DNA from: Occallatibacter riparius
Lineage (GTDB): Bacteria > Acidobacteriota > Terriglobia > Terriglobales > Acidobacteriaceae
Reading direction: 5' to 3'
Length of the DNA: 64,000 bases
Assembly (NCBI RefSeq): GCF_025264625.1
Contig: NZ_CP093313.1
Span: 1 to 64,000 of the forward strand
In this document: positions 8,045-16,747 of the stretch, piece after piece
How positions within the stretch are numbered: position 1 is the stretch's first letter
Layout: every line of letters begins with the position of its first letter
Made by a program: the position numbers and the translations under genes
The notes under the pieces: generated by a model
Databases searched by the model: none
Told to the model about the DNA's origin: nothing
The model's input: only the letters and a program-made list of their open reading frames with translations

Positions 8045-10018
8045 TCACTGCTGCAGGATCCAGCGGGCCTCGCCGTGTGCCGGCAGAGTTATGGTTGACC
8101 GGGCGCCGACAATCCCGCGAGTTGTCCTGCTCTCCAGCCTGTAGTGCACGGTTGCTGACCCGAGCGCCGAAAGGTCGACCTTGTAGCGGCGCGGCTTGTC
8201 GGAGAGATTCTTCAGTACGAATCCGTCTTTGTTGCTGCTGTAATAAAGCGCGTACTGAGGAGTGTCGAGTTCTACGCTGCCGTAGCCTTGGCTATGCGGA
8301 GAAACGGAAACGTCGGCATCCGCGGGAATGGACAGGCCCAGGTATTTCCCGATGAGGACCGCGGCGAAGACGTTGGGGTATTCGTAGTACTTTTTGGCGC
8401 CGTGACTGTTCTTGCCATCGATGTAATAGAAATGGTCCATGTCATAGCGTTCATCCATGAAGTAGCTGTTCTTCGCGGCCTCCGTGGCGACAGCCTTCAG
8501 TTGATCGAGCAAGAGCCCGTTCTGCTTCATCGACGCGCGAAACGCCGCATCCCAATACCAGTAACGGCCGGCTGCACAAAGGTCGTAAGGGCCGCCGTCG
8601 CCAATCTCGGACTTGTCGTAGGCGGCGATATTGGCAGCGACGAAGCTGGGGAACCGCTCGAATTCCGCGGCATTGTCCTCGATGAGGTGGCGAACGGCAT
8701 CCGACTGAGCTGGCGTTGCGTATCCAAAGAGCACGGGCAGTTCGTTGGCCAGCAGATGGATGTGGTCGTGAGGCTTGCCGTCGCGGTCGACCCAGTCGAT
8801 AAACCTGTGGCTCTGCTCATCCCAATAACCCATCGGAAGAGGGGCGATGAGGGCGCCGGCCATCTGCTTTGAACTCGCGGTATAGCGCGCCGTCTTCTCG
8901 GGCCGACCTAGTTGCTTCTCCATGGCGACCAGGAGCTCGAAGGCGTGCGCGGCGAAGGCCTGGGCCATGGTTTCGCGGCCGTCCTTCATGACCTGGTCTT
9001 CGTAGTAGACATCGGACCACACGCGGCCATATTGATCTGTATTCGCGAGGATCCAACCGGCCGCATGCTCGAGGTTCTCGATATTCGCCCGTAGCCACGC
9101 AGAATTCTTGGTTGCGGAGTAGTAGTTCCAGGCCTCCTCGATCACTTCGATATCGCCGGTGAGTGGAAACATGGCAGCGTTCACGTGATTGTTCTGGCTG
9201 TTTCTGCGCACGTGATATTCGCGCCGACCGTCGGGCTGCACTGAGGTGGGCGCGCGATAGAGGCGCTCGGGATCGTTCTCCATCAGCCTGAACTGAAGTT
9301 CGATCATGCGCCGCACAACGTCGAGATCAGCGTCCGAGCCGATCGCCAAACGGGCTTTGATCTGGAACTCGTGGTCAACCGCCGGATAGGAGCCCGCATA
9401 CGAGGTGATGTTCAGGGTGCTCAGAACATATCCATCGTGGTAGGGGAACTTCGCCGCCATGGTCTTCTCCACCACCGATGGCAGGATGGTGCCCCAATAA
9501 AAGCCCGCGAGCGCATTCTCAAGGTCTGCGCCGCCGTCGATGTGGAATGAGAATCGGTGACCGAAGATGTCGCTGTGGGGGCGGGCCTCAGAGGCTGTGA
9601 GCGTGGCGCGGTCTGCGTTCACCGTCACCTTCAATCCAGATTCGGTCTTCTCGGCGGAGAGATCGCCCGTGCTCAACTGAATAAACCATGAGCGATCCTT
9701 CGAGGCAGCGTCCACGGGAAGTATCCAAAGGCCCTGATTTCCCTCGATGCGCACGCCGGCCGCGCTGATGGGGAGGATCCACCACTGCTTGTTTTCAAAT
9801 TCAACGCCGACCGCCTGAGAACCGGTGAAGACCAGCGTGATGGACGCGTGAGCGTCGGTTCGCTGAATGAGGAACCTATCGCCAGCCGAAGTAACCGCGG
9901 CGTTGTCTATCGACTGGAGAATGCCGCCGGTGATGTGAGTGGCCTCAGTTGAGGCGGTCTGTGCGAACGAATGAGCGAACACTCCAAGGAACAACAACGC
10001 TGCGAGAATTGTCTTCAT
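8045..10018 (-). CDS. Secreted (alpha/alpha)6-type glycoside hydrolase-like protein
   Basis: A 657-residue protein with a clear signal peptide (MKTILAALLFLGVFAHSFAQ). The N-terminal third looks beta-rich. The middle and C-terminal parts have the Trp/Tyr/Asp-rich helical repeats of six-hairpin glycosidases (YWDEQSHRFIDWVD, YDLCAAGRYWYWDAAFR, YDMDHFYYIDGKNSHG), and a small beta domain ends the protein. I cannot assign a GH family or catalytic residues. The open frame extends upstream to 10639, but that part is antisense to the EamA gene and lacks protein character, so the start is set at the signal-peptide Met. It is transcribed divergently from the EamA gene with 78 bp between starts, and is probably periplasmic or extracellular. 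Confidence 0.82.
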   Translation of the reverse strand: MKTILAALLFLGVFAHSFAQTASTEATHITGGILQSIDNAAVTSAGDRFLIQRTDAHASITLVFTGSQAVGVEFENKQWWILPISAAGVRIEGNQGLWILPVDAASKDRSWFIQLSTGDLSAEKTESGLKVTVNADRATLTASEARPHSDIFGHRFSFHIDGGADLENALAGFYWGTILPSVVEKTMAAKFPYHDGYVLSTLNITSYAGSYPAVDHEFQIKARLAIGSDADLDVVRRMIELQFRLMENDPERLYRAPTSVQPDGRREYHVRRNSQNNHVNAAMFPLTGDIEVIEEAWNYYSATKNSAWLRANIENLEHAAGWILANTDQYGRVWSDVYYEDQVMKDGRETMAQAFAAHAFELLVAMEKQLGRPEKTARYTASSKQMAGALIAPLPMGYWDEQSHRFIDWVDRDGKPHDHIHLLANELPVLFGYATPAQSDAVRHLIEDNAAEFERFPSFVAANIAAYDKSEIGDGGPYDLCAAGRYWYWDAAFRASMKQNGLLLDQLKAVATEAAKNSYFMDERYDMDHFYYIDGKNSHGAKKYYEYPNVFAAVLIGKYLGLSIPADADVSVSPHSQGYGSVELDTPQYALYYSSNKDGFVLKNLSDKPRRYKVDLSALGSATVHYRLESRTTRGIVGARSTITLPAHGEARWILQQ

Positions 10019-10096
10019 CAGGTATGTGCTGTCTTGAGGATCTGATTCAAGTTTAAATGGATGGTGTTTACTCGAAGAGGAGCGTCTTTGTCGACA

Positions 10097-11044
10097 ATGA
10101 GCGAGCGTCCTGCCTGGAAGACCCTTCTGGCATTCGGGATCGTGTACTTCGTGTGGGGTTCGACGTTCCTCGCCATCAGAGTAGGCGTGCGCGAAGTGCC
10201 GCCGCTGCTTTTCGCGGCGCTGCGCTTCGCCATTGCAGGCGCGGCGCTGTACGGGTGGACACGCATTCGGCGCGAAGCCGCACCGAAAGGCAAGGAGTGG
10301 GGTTCTGTTGTACTGCTGGCTACGCTGATTTTCGTGTGTGACTATGGGCTGCTGTTCTGGGCGGAGACCCGGGTGCCTTCGGGGATAGCCGCCGTGATGC
10401 TCGCAGGCATTCCGGCGTTTACCGCAATTGCCGAGGTGTTGCTGCTCCGGACGCGCCGCTTTACCGCCTGGCTGGCGGTCTCGCTGGTGGGCGGTTTGGC
10501 GGGTGTAGGTGTGCTGACGCTGCGGACCGCAGGCTTGAGTGGGACAGCGGTCAGCGTAACGGGAGCGGTGGCGCTGGTGGTGGCAGCGGTGAGCTGGTCT
10601 TTTGCGACAGTGATGACCAAGCGGCTGCCGCTTCCTCAATCGAAGATGGTGAGTTCAGGCGCGCAGATGCTGGTTGGCGGGCTCCTGATGGTTCCAGTGT
10701 CCGGCGCGTTCGGCGAGTGGCCGCAGTTTCATCCGGCTCAAGTGTCATTGGGTGCCTGGGGCGCGCTGGTTTACCTGATCGTCGCCGGCTCCATCATCGG
10801 ATTCACGGCGTACCTGTGGCTGCTGCATCATGAGTCGCCCACCAGGGTTGGCACCTATGCCTACGTGAACCCGGTGGTCGCGGTTGCGCTGGGCCATTGG
10901 CTCGGCGGCGAAGAGTTGCGCATGAGGACGGTGCTCGGCACGGCGCTGGTGCTGGGCAGTGTGGTGGCGATCATGATGGAGCGAAAGAGCGAGTCGCTCA
11001 GAGAGCGGGTTAGCGAGCCGGCAAGTCAGAGGGTTGGGAAGTAA
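10097..11044 (+). CDS. EamA/DMT family transporter
   Basis: A 315-residue inner-membrane protein with ten predicted hydrophobic helices in two repeats, matching the drug/metabolite transporter family. Characteristic stretches are YFVWGSTFLAIR near the N-terminus, the end of the first repeat, and GTYAYVNPVVAVALGHWLGGE in the second repeat. The tail after residue about 300 is short and charged. The start at 10097 (MSERPAWKT) was chosen because the family begins just before the first helix; AAGAGGAG lies 14 bases upstream, a long spacing. An in-frame ATG at 10061 is the alternative. The substrate is unknown; relatives export amino acids or metabolites. Confidence 0.9.
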   Translation: MSERPAWKTLLAFGIVYFVWGSTFLAIRVGVREVPPLLFAALRFAIAGAALYGWTRIRREAAPKGKEWGSVVLLATLIFVCDYGLLFWAETRVPSGIAAVMLAGIPAFTAIAEVLLLRTRRFTAWLAVSLVGGLAGVGVLTLRTAGLSGTAVSVTGAVALVVAAVSWSFATVMTKRLPLPQSKMVSSGAQMLVGGLLMVPVSGAFGEWPQFHPAQVSLGAWGALVYLIVAGSIIGFTAYLWLLHHESPTRVGTYAYVNPVVAVALGHWLGGEELRMRTVLGTALVLGSVVAIMMERKSESLRERVSEPASQRVGK

Positions 11045-11138
11045 GCACCAGAATCCACTCGGCGAGTTGGCGAAAGCGGGGTTCTGCGCGTAAGGTGAGG
11101 GCACGAGAGATCCCGGTTTTGTCTCCCTCGCAGCCAGG

Positions 11139-11152
11139 TTCAAACGTTGCAG
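11139..11152. promoter_or_regulatory. LacI-type operator-like half-palindrome
   Basis: TTCAAACGTTGCAG resembles the perfect palindrome at 17744-17757 in its left half and central CG. It sits about 36 bp before the start of the acyltransferase gene that leads the alpha-galactosidase gene run. LacI-family regulators bind palindromes with a central CG. No regulator gene is in the window, and the match is partial. Confidence 0.3.
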
Positions 11153-11187
11153 ATTTGGAGATAAAGATCGGAGGCGGAGCGTTCTTC

Positions 11188-12387
11188 ATGAGTCAACCGG
11201 GCCTTGCGGCTTCCCCTGCAAGAACAATGACCAACCCCAGCATAGCGGCGTCGGCTGTGAAGCGGCTGCTGTCGCTGGACGTGGTTCGCGGCATCACCAT
11301 CTGCTTCATGATCATGGTGAACAACAACGGTGGGCCGGGCTCATGGGGATTCATGAACCATGCGCAATGGAACGGCCTGACGCCGACCGACCTGGTGTTT
11401 CCTACATTCGTATTCGTGATGGGAGTGTCGATTGTCTTCGCCGCTGAGGCGCGGCTGGCGAAGGGCGCGGTCAAGGCGCAACTGGCGAAGCATACGGTGA
11501 TTCGGGCAGTGGTGCTGATCTGCCTTGGAATTATCGTGAACAGCTTCCCGTTCTTCCGGCTGGACCATATGCGGTTCTACGGCGTGCTGCAGAGGATCGG
11601 GATCTGCTATCTGGTTGTAGGGCTGTTCTACCTCTATGACCGACGCGCGTGGACCAAGGTGGTCGCTCTGGTAGTGGCGCTGGTGGGCTACTGGGTACTT
11701 GTCCGCTGGGTTCCGGTGCCAGGTTGGGGAACGCCGGGGCAGGATCTGCCGTTCCTGGACGTGAACCGTAACCTGGTGTCGTGGATCGATCAGCACCTGT
11801 TCCCGTATCACCTGTATCTGTATCCGCCCGACCATAACGTGCGTGATCCTGAAGGTATGCTGAGCAACCTGCCGGCGTTCGGCACGGCGCTGATGGGCGC
11901 GCTGGCGGGCATCTGGCTGCGATCGACGCGCGCGGTTTCGACCAAGACTTTGGGCCTGTTGGCGGGGTGCGTGGCGAGTCTCGCGATAGGCTATGTGTGG
12001 TCGCTTGAATTTCCGCTGAACAAGAACATGTGGACCAGCTCGTTTGTGCTGGTGGCAGGCGGGTATTCCCTGGCGCTGCTCACGTTCTGCTACTGGGCGG
12101 TGGAGCAGATGAACTGGCGCAAGGGATGGACGTATGTGTGGATTGTATTCGGGTCGAACGCGATTGCGGCTTACATGTTCAGTGAACTGGTGCCGGGAAT
12201 CCTTTACAACATACATGTTGATGCCGGCCCCTGGCGCCGGCAGACCCTGCTCGAAGCGTTGGCCAGTCCGCTTCACCATATTCCCGATCCGGGATGGGCC
12301 GCGTTCTCTTACTCGGTATCATTCGCGGCATTTTGCTTCATCCCTGTGTGGGTCCTTTACCGGAGGAAAATCTTCCTGAAAGTGTAG
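11188..12387 (+). CDS. HGSNAT/DUF5009-like membrane acyltransferase
   Basis: A 399-residue integral membrane protein with about ten helices. The N-terminal signature RLLSLDVVRGITICFMIMVNN, the WNGLTPTDLVFPTFVFVMGVS loop and the HMRFYGVLQRIGICY stretch are typical of heparan-alpha-glucosaminide N-acetyltransferase-like (YeiB/DUF5009) proteins, which move acetyl groups across the membrane onto sugars. The start at 11188 follows GGAGGCGGAG by seven bases; an in-frame GTG at 11095 has no comparable site. The stop is eight bases before the GH27 start, so the two are probably co-transcribed, which suggests a role in glycan modification. That role is inferred from context. Confidence 0.88.
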   Translation: MSQPGLAASPARTMTNPSIAASAVKRLLSLDVVRGITICFMIMVNNNGGPGSWGFMNHAQWNGLTPTDLVFPTFVFVMGVSIVFAAEARLAKGAVKAQLAKHTVIRAVVLICLGIIVNSFPFFRLDHMRFYGVLQRIGICYLVVGLFYLYDRRAWTKVVALVVALVGYWVLVRWVPVPGWGTPGQDLPFLDVNRNLVSWIDQHLFPYHLYLYPPDHNVRDPEGMLSNLPAFGTALMGALAGIWLRSTRAVSTKTLGLLAGCVASLAIGYVWSLEFPLNKNMWTSSFVLVAGGYSLALLTFCYWAVEQMNWRKGWTYVWIVFGSNAIAAYMFSELVPGILYNIHVDAGPWRRQTLLEALASPLHHIPDPGWAAFSYSVSFAAFCFIPVWVLYRRKIFLKV

Positions 12388-12395
12388 GAAGGGAC

Positions 12396-14006
12396 ATGCG
12401 ATTAAGAGTCTTCGCGACACGCGTCGCAGTTGCAGTGCTTGCAGTTGCCTTGGAGATCTCAGCCTATGGTCAGAGCGCGCCGCGGGTGATCCCGGTGGCG
12501 CCGCCGCCAATGGGCTGGTCGTCGTGGAACAGCTTCTCCAACACAGTGAATGCGCAGATCGTGATGGAGCAGGCGAAGGCGATGGCCGCCAACGGCATGC
12601 AGAAGGAAGGCTACCAGTACATCAACATCGATGAGGGCTGGTGGCTGGGCAAGCGCGACGCTGCAGGCAACTTCATTGTCGATCCGCAGGCGTGGCCCGC
12701 GCTGGCCCCGGGCGAGACCGCGGGCGACATGTCGAACATAGTGCGCTTCATTCACTCGCTGGGACTTAAAGCCGGCATCTACACTGACGCCGGCAAGGAC
12801 GGCTGCAGCATGTATCCCGACCTGGGTCCGAAGATCTTCGGCGCAGGAAGCGAGGGACATTACGAGCAGGATTTTCTGCAGTTCGCCAAGTGGGGCTTCG
12901 ACTATGTGAAGGTGGACTGGTGCGGCGGAGACAAGGAGAACCTTGACCCGGCCGTGCAGTATGCGCAGATTGCGCGCGCGATCGCCAAGGCAGAGAAGGC
13001 AACCGGCCATCGGCTTTATCTTTCGCTGTGCGAATGGGGCAAGCAGAGCCCGTGGACGTGGGCTCCGCACGTGGGCGGCGCGCCTGGCGATGTGTGGCGG
13101 ACGAGCGGCGACATCGTCGATCCCATTGTGGCAGCCGGTGAACACAAAGATCGCAAGGCGGGCTTCGACAAGATGCTGGCCAACTTCGAGCAGGGGATTC
13201 ATCCGGAAGCCCAGCACACAGGGTTCTATAACGATCCCGACATGATGGTAATCGGCATGCCGGAGTTCACAGATGTGCAGAACTGGGTGCACATGTGCCT
13301 GTGGGCGATGTCGGGTGGGCCGCTGCTGGTGGGCGCGGATCTGACGAAGCTGACGCCGGTGACGCTGCAGATACTGACCAAGCCCGAGGTGGTAGCGATC
13401 GATCAGGATCCGCTGGGGCTGCAGGCGGTGAAGGTGACCGAGCCGAAGCCGGGGCTGCAGGTGTGGTCGAAGCCGCTGGCGAAACCGGGGACGCGAGCCT
13501 TGCTGCTGCTGAACCGCACCGGCGACGCAGCGGAGATCACGGCGCAGTGGAAGGACCTGGGATTGGCGCAGACGCCGTCGAAGGTTAAGGACCTGTGGAC
13601 AGGCGAGGAGTTGCCGACCTATGGCTCCTACACAGTGAAAGTGCCGGCAAAAAGCGCTGTGCTGGCGCGCGTGGACGGAATGGACCTGGGCGCGGTGACC
13701 TACCGGCCGGAGCCGCAGACGCGGACGCCGTGCCGCGGATGCGAGGTGCGGTTCTCGAAAGTGGCTGCACATGTGGGCTGGGCGCGCGTGCTGATTGCAT
13801 ATGTGAATCCTGATAAGGGGTCGCGCTTTGCGGAGCTGCATGTGAACGGGCAATCGCCGACGGCGATTGCTTTTCCGCCTACCGGACCTACGGCGGGCGC
13901 GGTTGTGGTTCAAGCGATGTTCGATCGCACGGACAATACGAACGTGTTGACCTTCTCGGCCGATCACGACGCGATGCCGGTCATCCAGACGATTGCGGTG
14001 CAATAG
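12396..14006 (+). CDS. Secreted GH27 alpha-galactosidase
   Basis: A 536-residue secreted enzyme with a signal peptide (about residues 1-26, ending ISAYGQ). GH27 hallmarks are PPMGWSSWNSF near the N-terminus, YINIDEGWW, the nucleophile motif YVKVDWCGG (Asp174) and the acid/base motif RTSGDIVDP (Asp239). GH27 enzymes release terminal alpha-galactose with retention of configuration. After the barrel and its beta domain there are about 105 extra residues (from about 430) with CBM35-like character (VTYRPEPQ, FAELHVNGQ, NVLTFSADHD). AGGAAGGGA precedes the ATG. The gene lies eight bases after the acyltransferase and nine before the CPBP-like gene, so all three probably form one transcript. Confidence 0.94.
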   Translation: MRLRVFATRVAVAVLAVALEISAYGQSAPRVIPVAPPPMGWSSWNSFSNTVNAQIVMEQAKAMAANGMQKEGYQYINIDEGWWLGKRDAAGNFIVDPQAWPALAPGETAGDMSNIVRFIHSLGLKAGIYTDAGKDGCSMYPDLGPKIFGAGSEGHYEQDFLQFAKWGFDYVKVDWCGGDKENLDPAVQYAQIARAIAKAEKATGHRLYLSLCEWGKQSPWTWAPHVGGAPGDVWRTSGDIVDPIVAAGEHKDRKAGFDKMLANFEQGIHPEAQHTGFYNDPDMMVIGMPEFTDVQNWVHMCLWAMSGGPLLVGADLTKLTPVTLQILTKPEVVAIDQDPLGLQAVKVTEPKPGLQVWSKPLAKPGTRALLLLNRTGDAAEITAQWKDLGLAQTPSKVKDLWTGEELPTYGSYTVKVPAKSAVLARVDGMDLGAVTYRPEPQTRTPCRGCEVRFSKVAAHVGWARVLIAYVNPDKGSRFAELHVNGQSPTAIAFPPTGPTAGAVVVQAMFDRTDNTNVLTFSADHDAMPVIQTIAVQ

Positions 14007-14015
14007 ACGACCGGT

Positions 14016-14732
14016 ATGGACGATGCGGTTGAGTTCGGCACTGACGCGGGACGGCGCGGCAGATGGCTGGCACTGGTTGAGCTTTGTGTTGGCTATGGGC
14101 TGATTGTGGCAACGGTGTGGACGCCGCGGCCGGCTCAGGCATGGCTCTGGTGGGCGTCGGCGCTTTGGATCGCTGCTTCGACGTGCTGGTCGTTTCCGGG
14201 CTGGCAGGCGATGGGTTTTCGGCGGGGCGGGTTTGTGGCTTCGCTGTGGGTGGTGGCGCTGGCCGCGGTGGTCTCGGCTGCGGCACTAGCGATTGCGATT
14301 CAGCTGCATACGCTGCGGATTCCGCACACGGTGAAGGGCTGGGTGCTGGCGTGGGGCGGCTACACGGTGTGGTCGTTCGTGCAGCAGTTTCTGCTGCAGG
14401 GTTATTTCCTTTTCCGGCTGCTGCGGTTGTTGCCACGACGTGAAGCTGCGGCAGTGACGGCGGCGGCGATCTTTGCGGCGGCGCATCTGCCGAATCCCCT
14501 GCTGACCGTGGTGACTCTGATCTGGGGCACAACGGCGTGCTTTGTTTTTCTGCGCTGCCGGAATGTATACACGCTGATGCTGACGCATGCGATTTTGGGC
14601 GTGAGCCTGGCGATCACCGTGCCGGGGCCGGTGATTCATAACATGCGTGTGGGAATCGGTTATCTGAGGTATCGACAGCCAGCAAAGGGGAAGCCGATGT
14701 TGATTGATCCGCAGACCGGCAGAGTGCTATAG
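14016..14732 (+). CDS. CPBP-family membrane protein with substituted protease motif
   Basis: A 238-residue membrane protein with six to eight helices, matching the CPBP (Abi/Rce1-like) glutamic intramembrane protease family. The second motif is intact (F153 and H157 in IFAAAHLPNP), as is the late LTHAILG His. The first motif, EExxxR, is replaced at every key position: Q123, Q124 and Q128 in QQFLLQ. Rce1-type catalysis depends on these glutamates, so protease activity is doubtful; the fold may serve another role. It is the third gene of the acyltransferase/GH27 run, starting nine bases after the GH27 stop. Confidence 0.85.
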   Translation: MDDAVEFGTDAGRRGRWLALVELCVGYGLIVATVWTPRPAQAWLWWASALWIAASTCWSFPGWQAMGFRRGGFVASLWVVALAAVVSAAALAIAIQLHTLRIPHTVKGWVLAWGGYTVWSFVQQFLLQGYFLFRLLRLLPRREAAAVTAAAIFAAAHLPNPLLTVVTLIWGTTACFVFLRCRNVYTLMLTHAILGVSLAITVPGPVIHNMRVGIGYLRYRQPAKGKPMLIDPQTGRVL

Positions 14733-15126
14733 ACGGACTGTACCTCTTCTGTTTACTGCGAAGTAACCTCTTGAGTCTGATTTTCCAAAATGGGGCAGAA
14801 ATGCATATGAATTTCTGTATTTCGTTAAGCCATGTATGTTGAGTCATTTAACTAAAATTTAGCTCGAAAAAGCGAATATATGGAGAAGCAAAAACAGGGG
14901 GAGGGGTAGCTAATTTTCTAGTAACCCCACTCTGATACGGTGAAGGGCTGAGCTCTGGTGAACAGAGCTCAACCCTTGTTGTGAGAGTAGCGACTTCGAG
15001 GCGCGGGGTCTGTGATGACGGTCACGGGTGCGAGACAGCCTCAAACGTAGTTAACAGGGGCCATTGCGGGCGGAAGTAGGCGGGTAAAAGGCCGGCCACT
15101 CGCCCAGAACATGAACGACGCTCTAC
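14733..15126. other. Intergenic region: AT-rich stretch plus strong hairpin
   Basis: No gene was found. About 14745-14935 is clearly richer in A and T than its surroundings. At 14943-14977 there is a near-perfect hairpin: TGAGCTCTG (14949-14957) pairs with CAGAGCTCA (14963-14971) around the loop GTGAA, extended by AAGGG/CCCTT after one mismatch. It is followed by GTTGT, not a T-run. It lies between the 3' ends of two convergent genes and may end transcription from either side. Confidence 0.6.
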
Positions 15127-15660
15127 TCATGAGATCGCGGACTGGGGATATGTTCCAGTGATGTGCCCCTCTGAATCGCAAATCAACGACCACTGATCTC
15201 GGTCAACATCATCTATCGGAAGCTCCAAGAACCAACTTTCTGCCCACTCAGGGTTGGTCCCCTGAATGTTCACGACTCGTCCGTCGGAAAGAATGAGGGT
15301 AAGGCCCCCACTCTCGTTTACCCGCAAACTGGAAATACCGAGGCCCAGCATTGTCATCAGGGTGCTGGCTTGAAGCGGCGCTTCCAACGGTATTGGCGGC
15401 ACACCTTTGAAGGGGAACTGTTTTAGCGAGGTGGACCATTCTTCTTCGGAGCCAATCCACCACCTTCCGCGAAGCCGAACGCAGAATAGCGGGGGTATCC
15501 GGCGTTCGCCGAACCACTCGCGCAGTGCAGAGCGTGTCGTGGATTCGTCTCGCTGGAGCCGGATGATGAATTCTGCCCAGTATTCAAAGTTCGCAATCTC
15601 TGCCCCTTCAAGGAGGAGGGTTAGCAGACGGACGTATGGTTCGGCCATTTGGAGTCCCAT
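15127..15660 (-). CDS. Uncharacterised 177-residue protein
   Basis: I do not recognise this protein. It has no signal peptide or membrane segments. The N-terminal half is mixed alpha with several Trp and Arg residues (REWFGERR, RGRWWIGSEEEW). The C-terminal half has the look of a small beta domain (LTLILSDGRVVNIQGTNPEW, WSLICDSEGHITGTYP). Proteins of this general shape occur among toxin-immunity proteins, but nothing here proves that. It is a single gene between the AT-rich stretch and SpoIIM. The start could also be the second Met at 15648; neither has a good ribosome-binding site. Codon use looks slightly less GC-rich than in neighbouring genes, which suggests acquisition. Confidence 0.7.
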   Translation of the reverse strand: MGLQMAEPYVRLLTLLLEGAEIANFEYWAEFIIRLQRDESTTRSALREWFGERRIPPLFCVRLRGRWWIGSEEEWSTSLKQFPFKGVPPIPLEAPLQASTLMTMLGLGISSLRVNESGGLTLILSDGRVVNIQGTNPEWAESWFLELPIDDVDRDQWSLICDSEGHITGTYPQSAIS

Positions 15661-15778
15661 TCTCGCAAGGAACTGGTTGCGGGCGAGCGGTCGTCAACAA
15701 TCGATTCTGCTTTCAGTTCTGCCCTTTGGCCATGCTTCTCGAATAGGGCGTCGGCGAGGTTCAGCAGCTACTCAGGTG

Positions 15779-16747
15779 TCAGGACGGTAGATCTGACTTG
15801 AGGGGCCGGAAGAGCCAGAGGTTCAACAGCGTGAAGAGCATCGCGCCGACGGTGAACTTGAGAGCGACTGGAGCCTGCGAGGGCGAAAAGAAGCCTTCAA
15901 GGCATCCGGCGATGACGAGCAGCGGGATGATTCCGGAGACGAGACGCGTGGCTTCGATGCCGCCGCGGGCGACGGAATCTTTCCAGCGGTAACCGGCGGG
16001 AAACAGCATGGCATGGCCGAGGCGCAGTCCGGCGGCCCCGGCGATGATGATCGACGGTAGTTCGAGGGAGCCGTGCGCGGCAACGAAGCTCCAGAGCGAA
16101 AGCGACATGCCGTAGTGATGGCAAGCGGCGCCGATGACGCCGAGCATCATTCCGTTATTGAAGAGCGAGAACAGAGTGAAGAGGCCGAAGGTGATGCCGC
16201 CGGCGAAGGTCAGGAAGCTCACCGACAGGTTATTGGTCATGATGGCGCTGGTTTCCATGGGCGCGACGCTCACGATGGAGTGCGTCCACATTTCGTGGCG
16301 CTCCATGGTGGCGATCATTCTGGGCCCCAGGAAGTGGCGCATGAACTCCGGCTGCGTGTTGGTGAGGATGAGCCCGAGCGCTCCACAGGCCAGGGAGATG
16401 ATGAGCGACGCGGCAACGTATCGGAGATTGTTCTGGAAGATGCGGGGGTACTCGTCGCGCAGGAAGCGGAAGAGGCCGGCGATGCTCGTCTTTCGGCCCG
16501 AATAGATGATATGGTGGGCGCGAGCCAGCAACTGATTCACGTGGGTGGCGTAAGTGCGGGCCGTCGTGTCCTGGCGAAGGACCGAGAGGTCGGCGGCGAC
16601 CTGCCGGTAGAGGAGGGCCAATTCCTGCAGCTCGGCGCGCGAAAGGCGGCCGAGTCCGATCGAGTCTGCCTGGCCGAGCAGGGCCTGCAGACGGTCCCAG
16701 TGAGGACGTCGCCTGGCGAGCCATTGATTGGATAGGATGTGTGTCAT
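15779..16747 (-). CDS. SpoIIM/DUF95 family membrane protein
   Basis: A 322-residue protein of the stage II sporulation protein M family. The soluble N-terminus is typical (LARRRPHWDRLQALL, ELALLYRQVAADLSVLRQD, THVNQLLARAHHIIY), followed by about six membrane helices containing SFLTFAGGITFGLFTLFSLFNNGMMLGVIG. In non-sporulating bacteria this family sits beside RDD, MoxR and DUF58 genes, and its role is not established. Here the divergent partner is an RDD protein. The start codon overlaps the partner's start codon in the tetranucleotide CATG, so each promoter must lie inside the other gene or transcription must be leaderless. Confidence 0.92.
   Translation of the reverse strand: MTHILSNQWLARRRPHWDRLQALLGQADSIGLGRLSRAELQELALLYRQVAADLSVLRQDTTARTYATHVNQLLARAHHIIYSGRKTSIAGLFRFLRDEYPRIFQNNLRYVAASLIISLACGALGLILTNTQPEFMRHFLGPRMIATMERHEMWTHSIVSVAPMETSAIMTNNLSVSFLTFAGGITFGLFTLFSLFNNGMMLGVIGAACHHYGMSLSLWSFVAAHGSLELPSIIIAGAAGLRLGHAMLFPAGYRWKDSVARGGIEATRLVSGIIPLLVIAGCLEGFFSPSQAPVALKFTVGAMLFTLLNLWLFRPLKSDLPS

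Noticed and set aside
10019-10639. A 207-codon extension of the glycosidase-like gene
   Set aside because: The region is antisense to the EamA gene, has Arg/His-rich random character, and a signal peptide begins at 10018.
15044-15057. CTCAAACGTAGTTA as another LacI-type site
   Set aside because: Only the left half matches and it lies downstream of genes on both sides.
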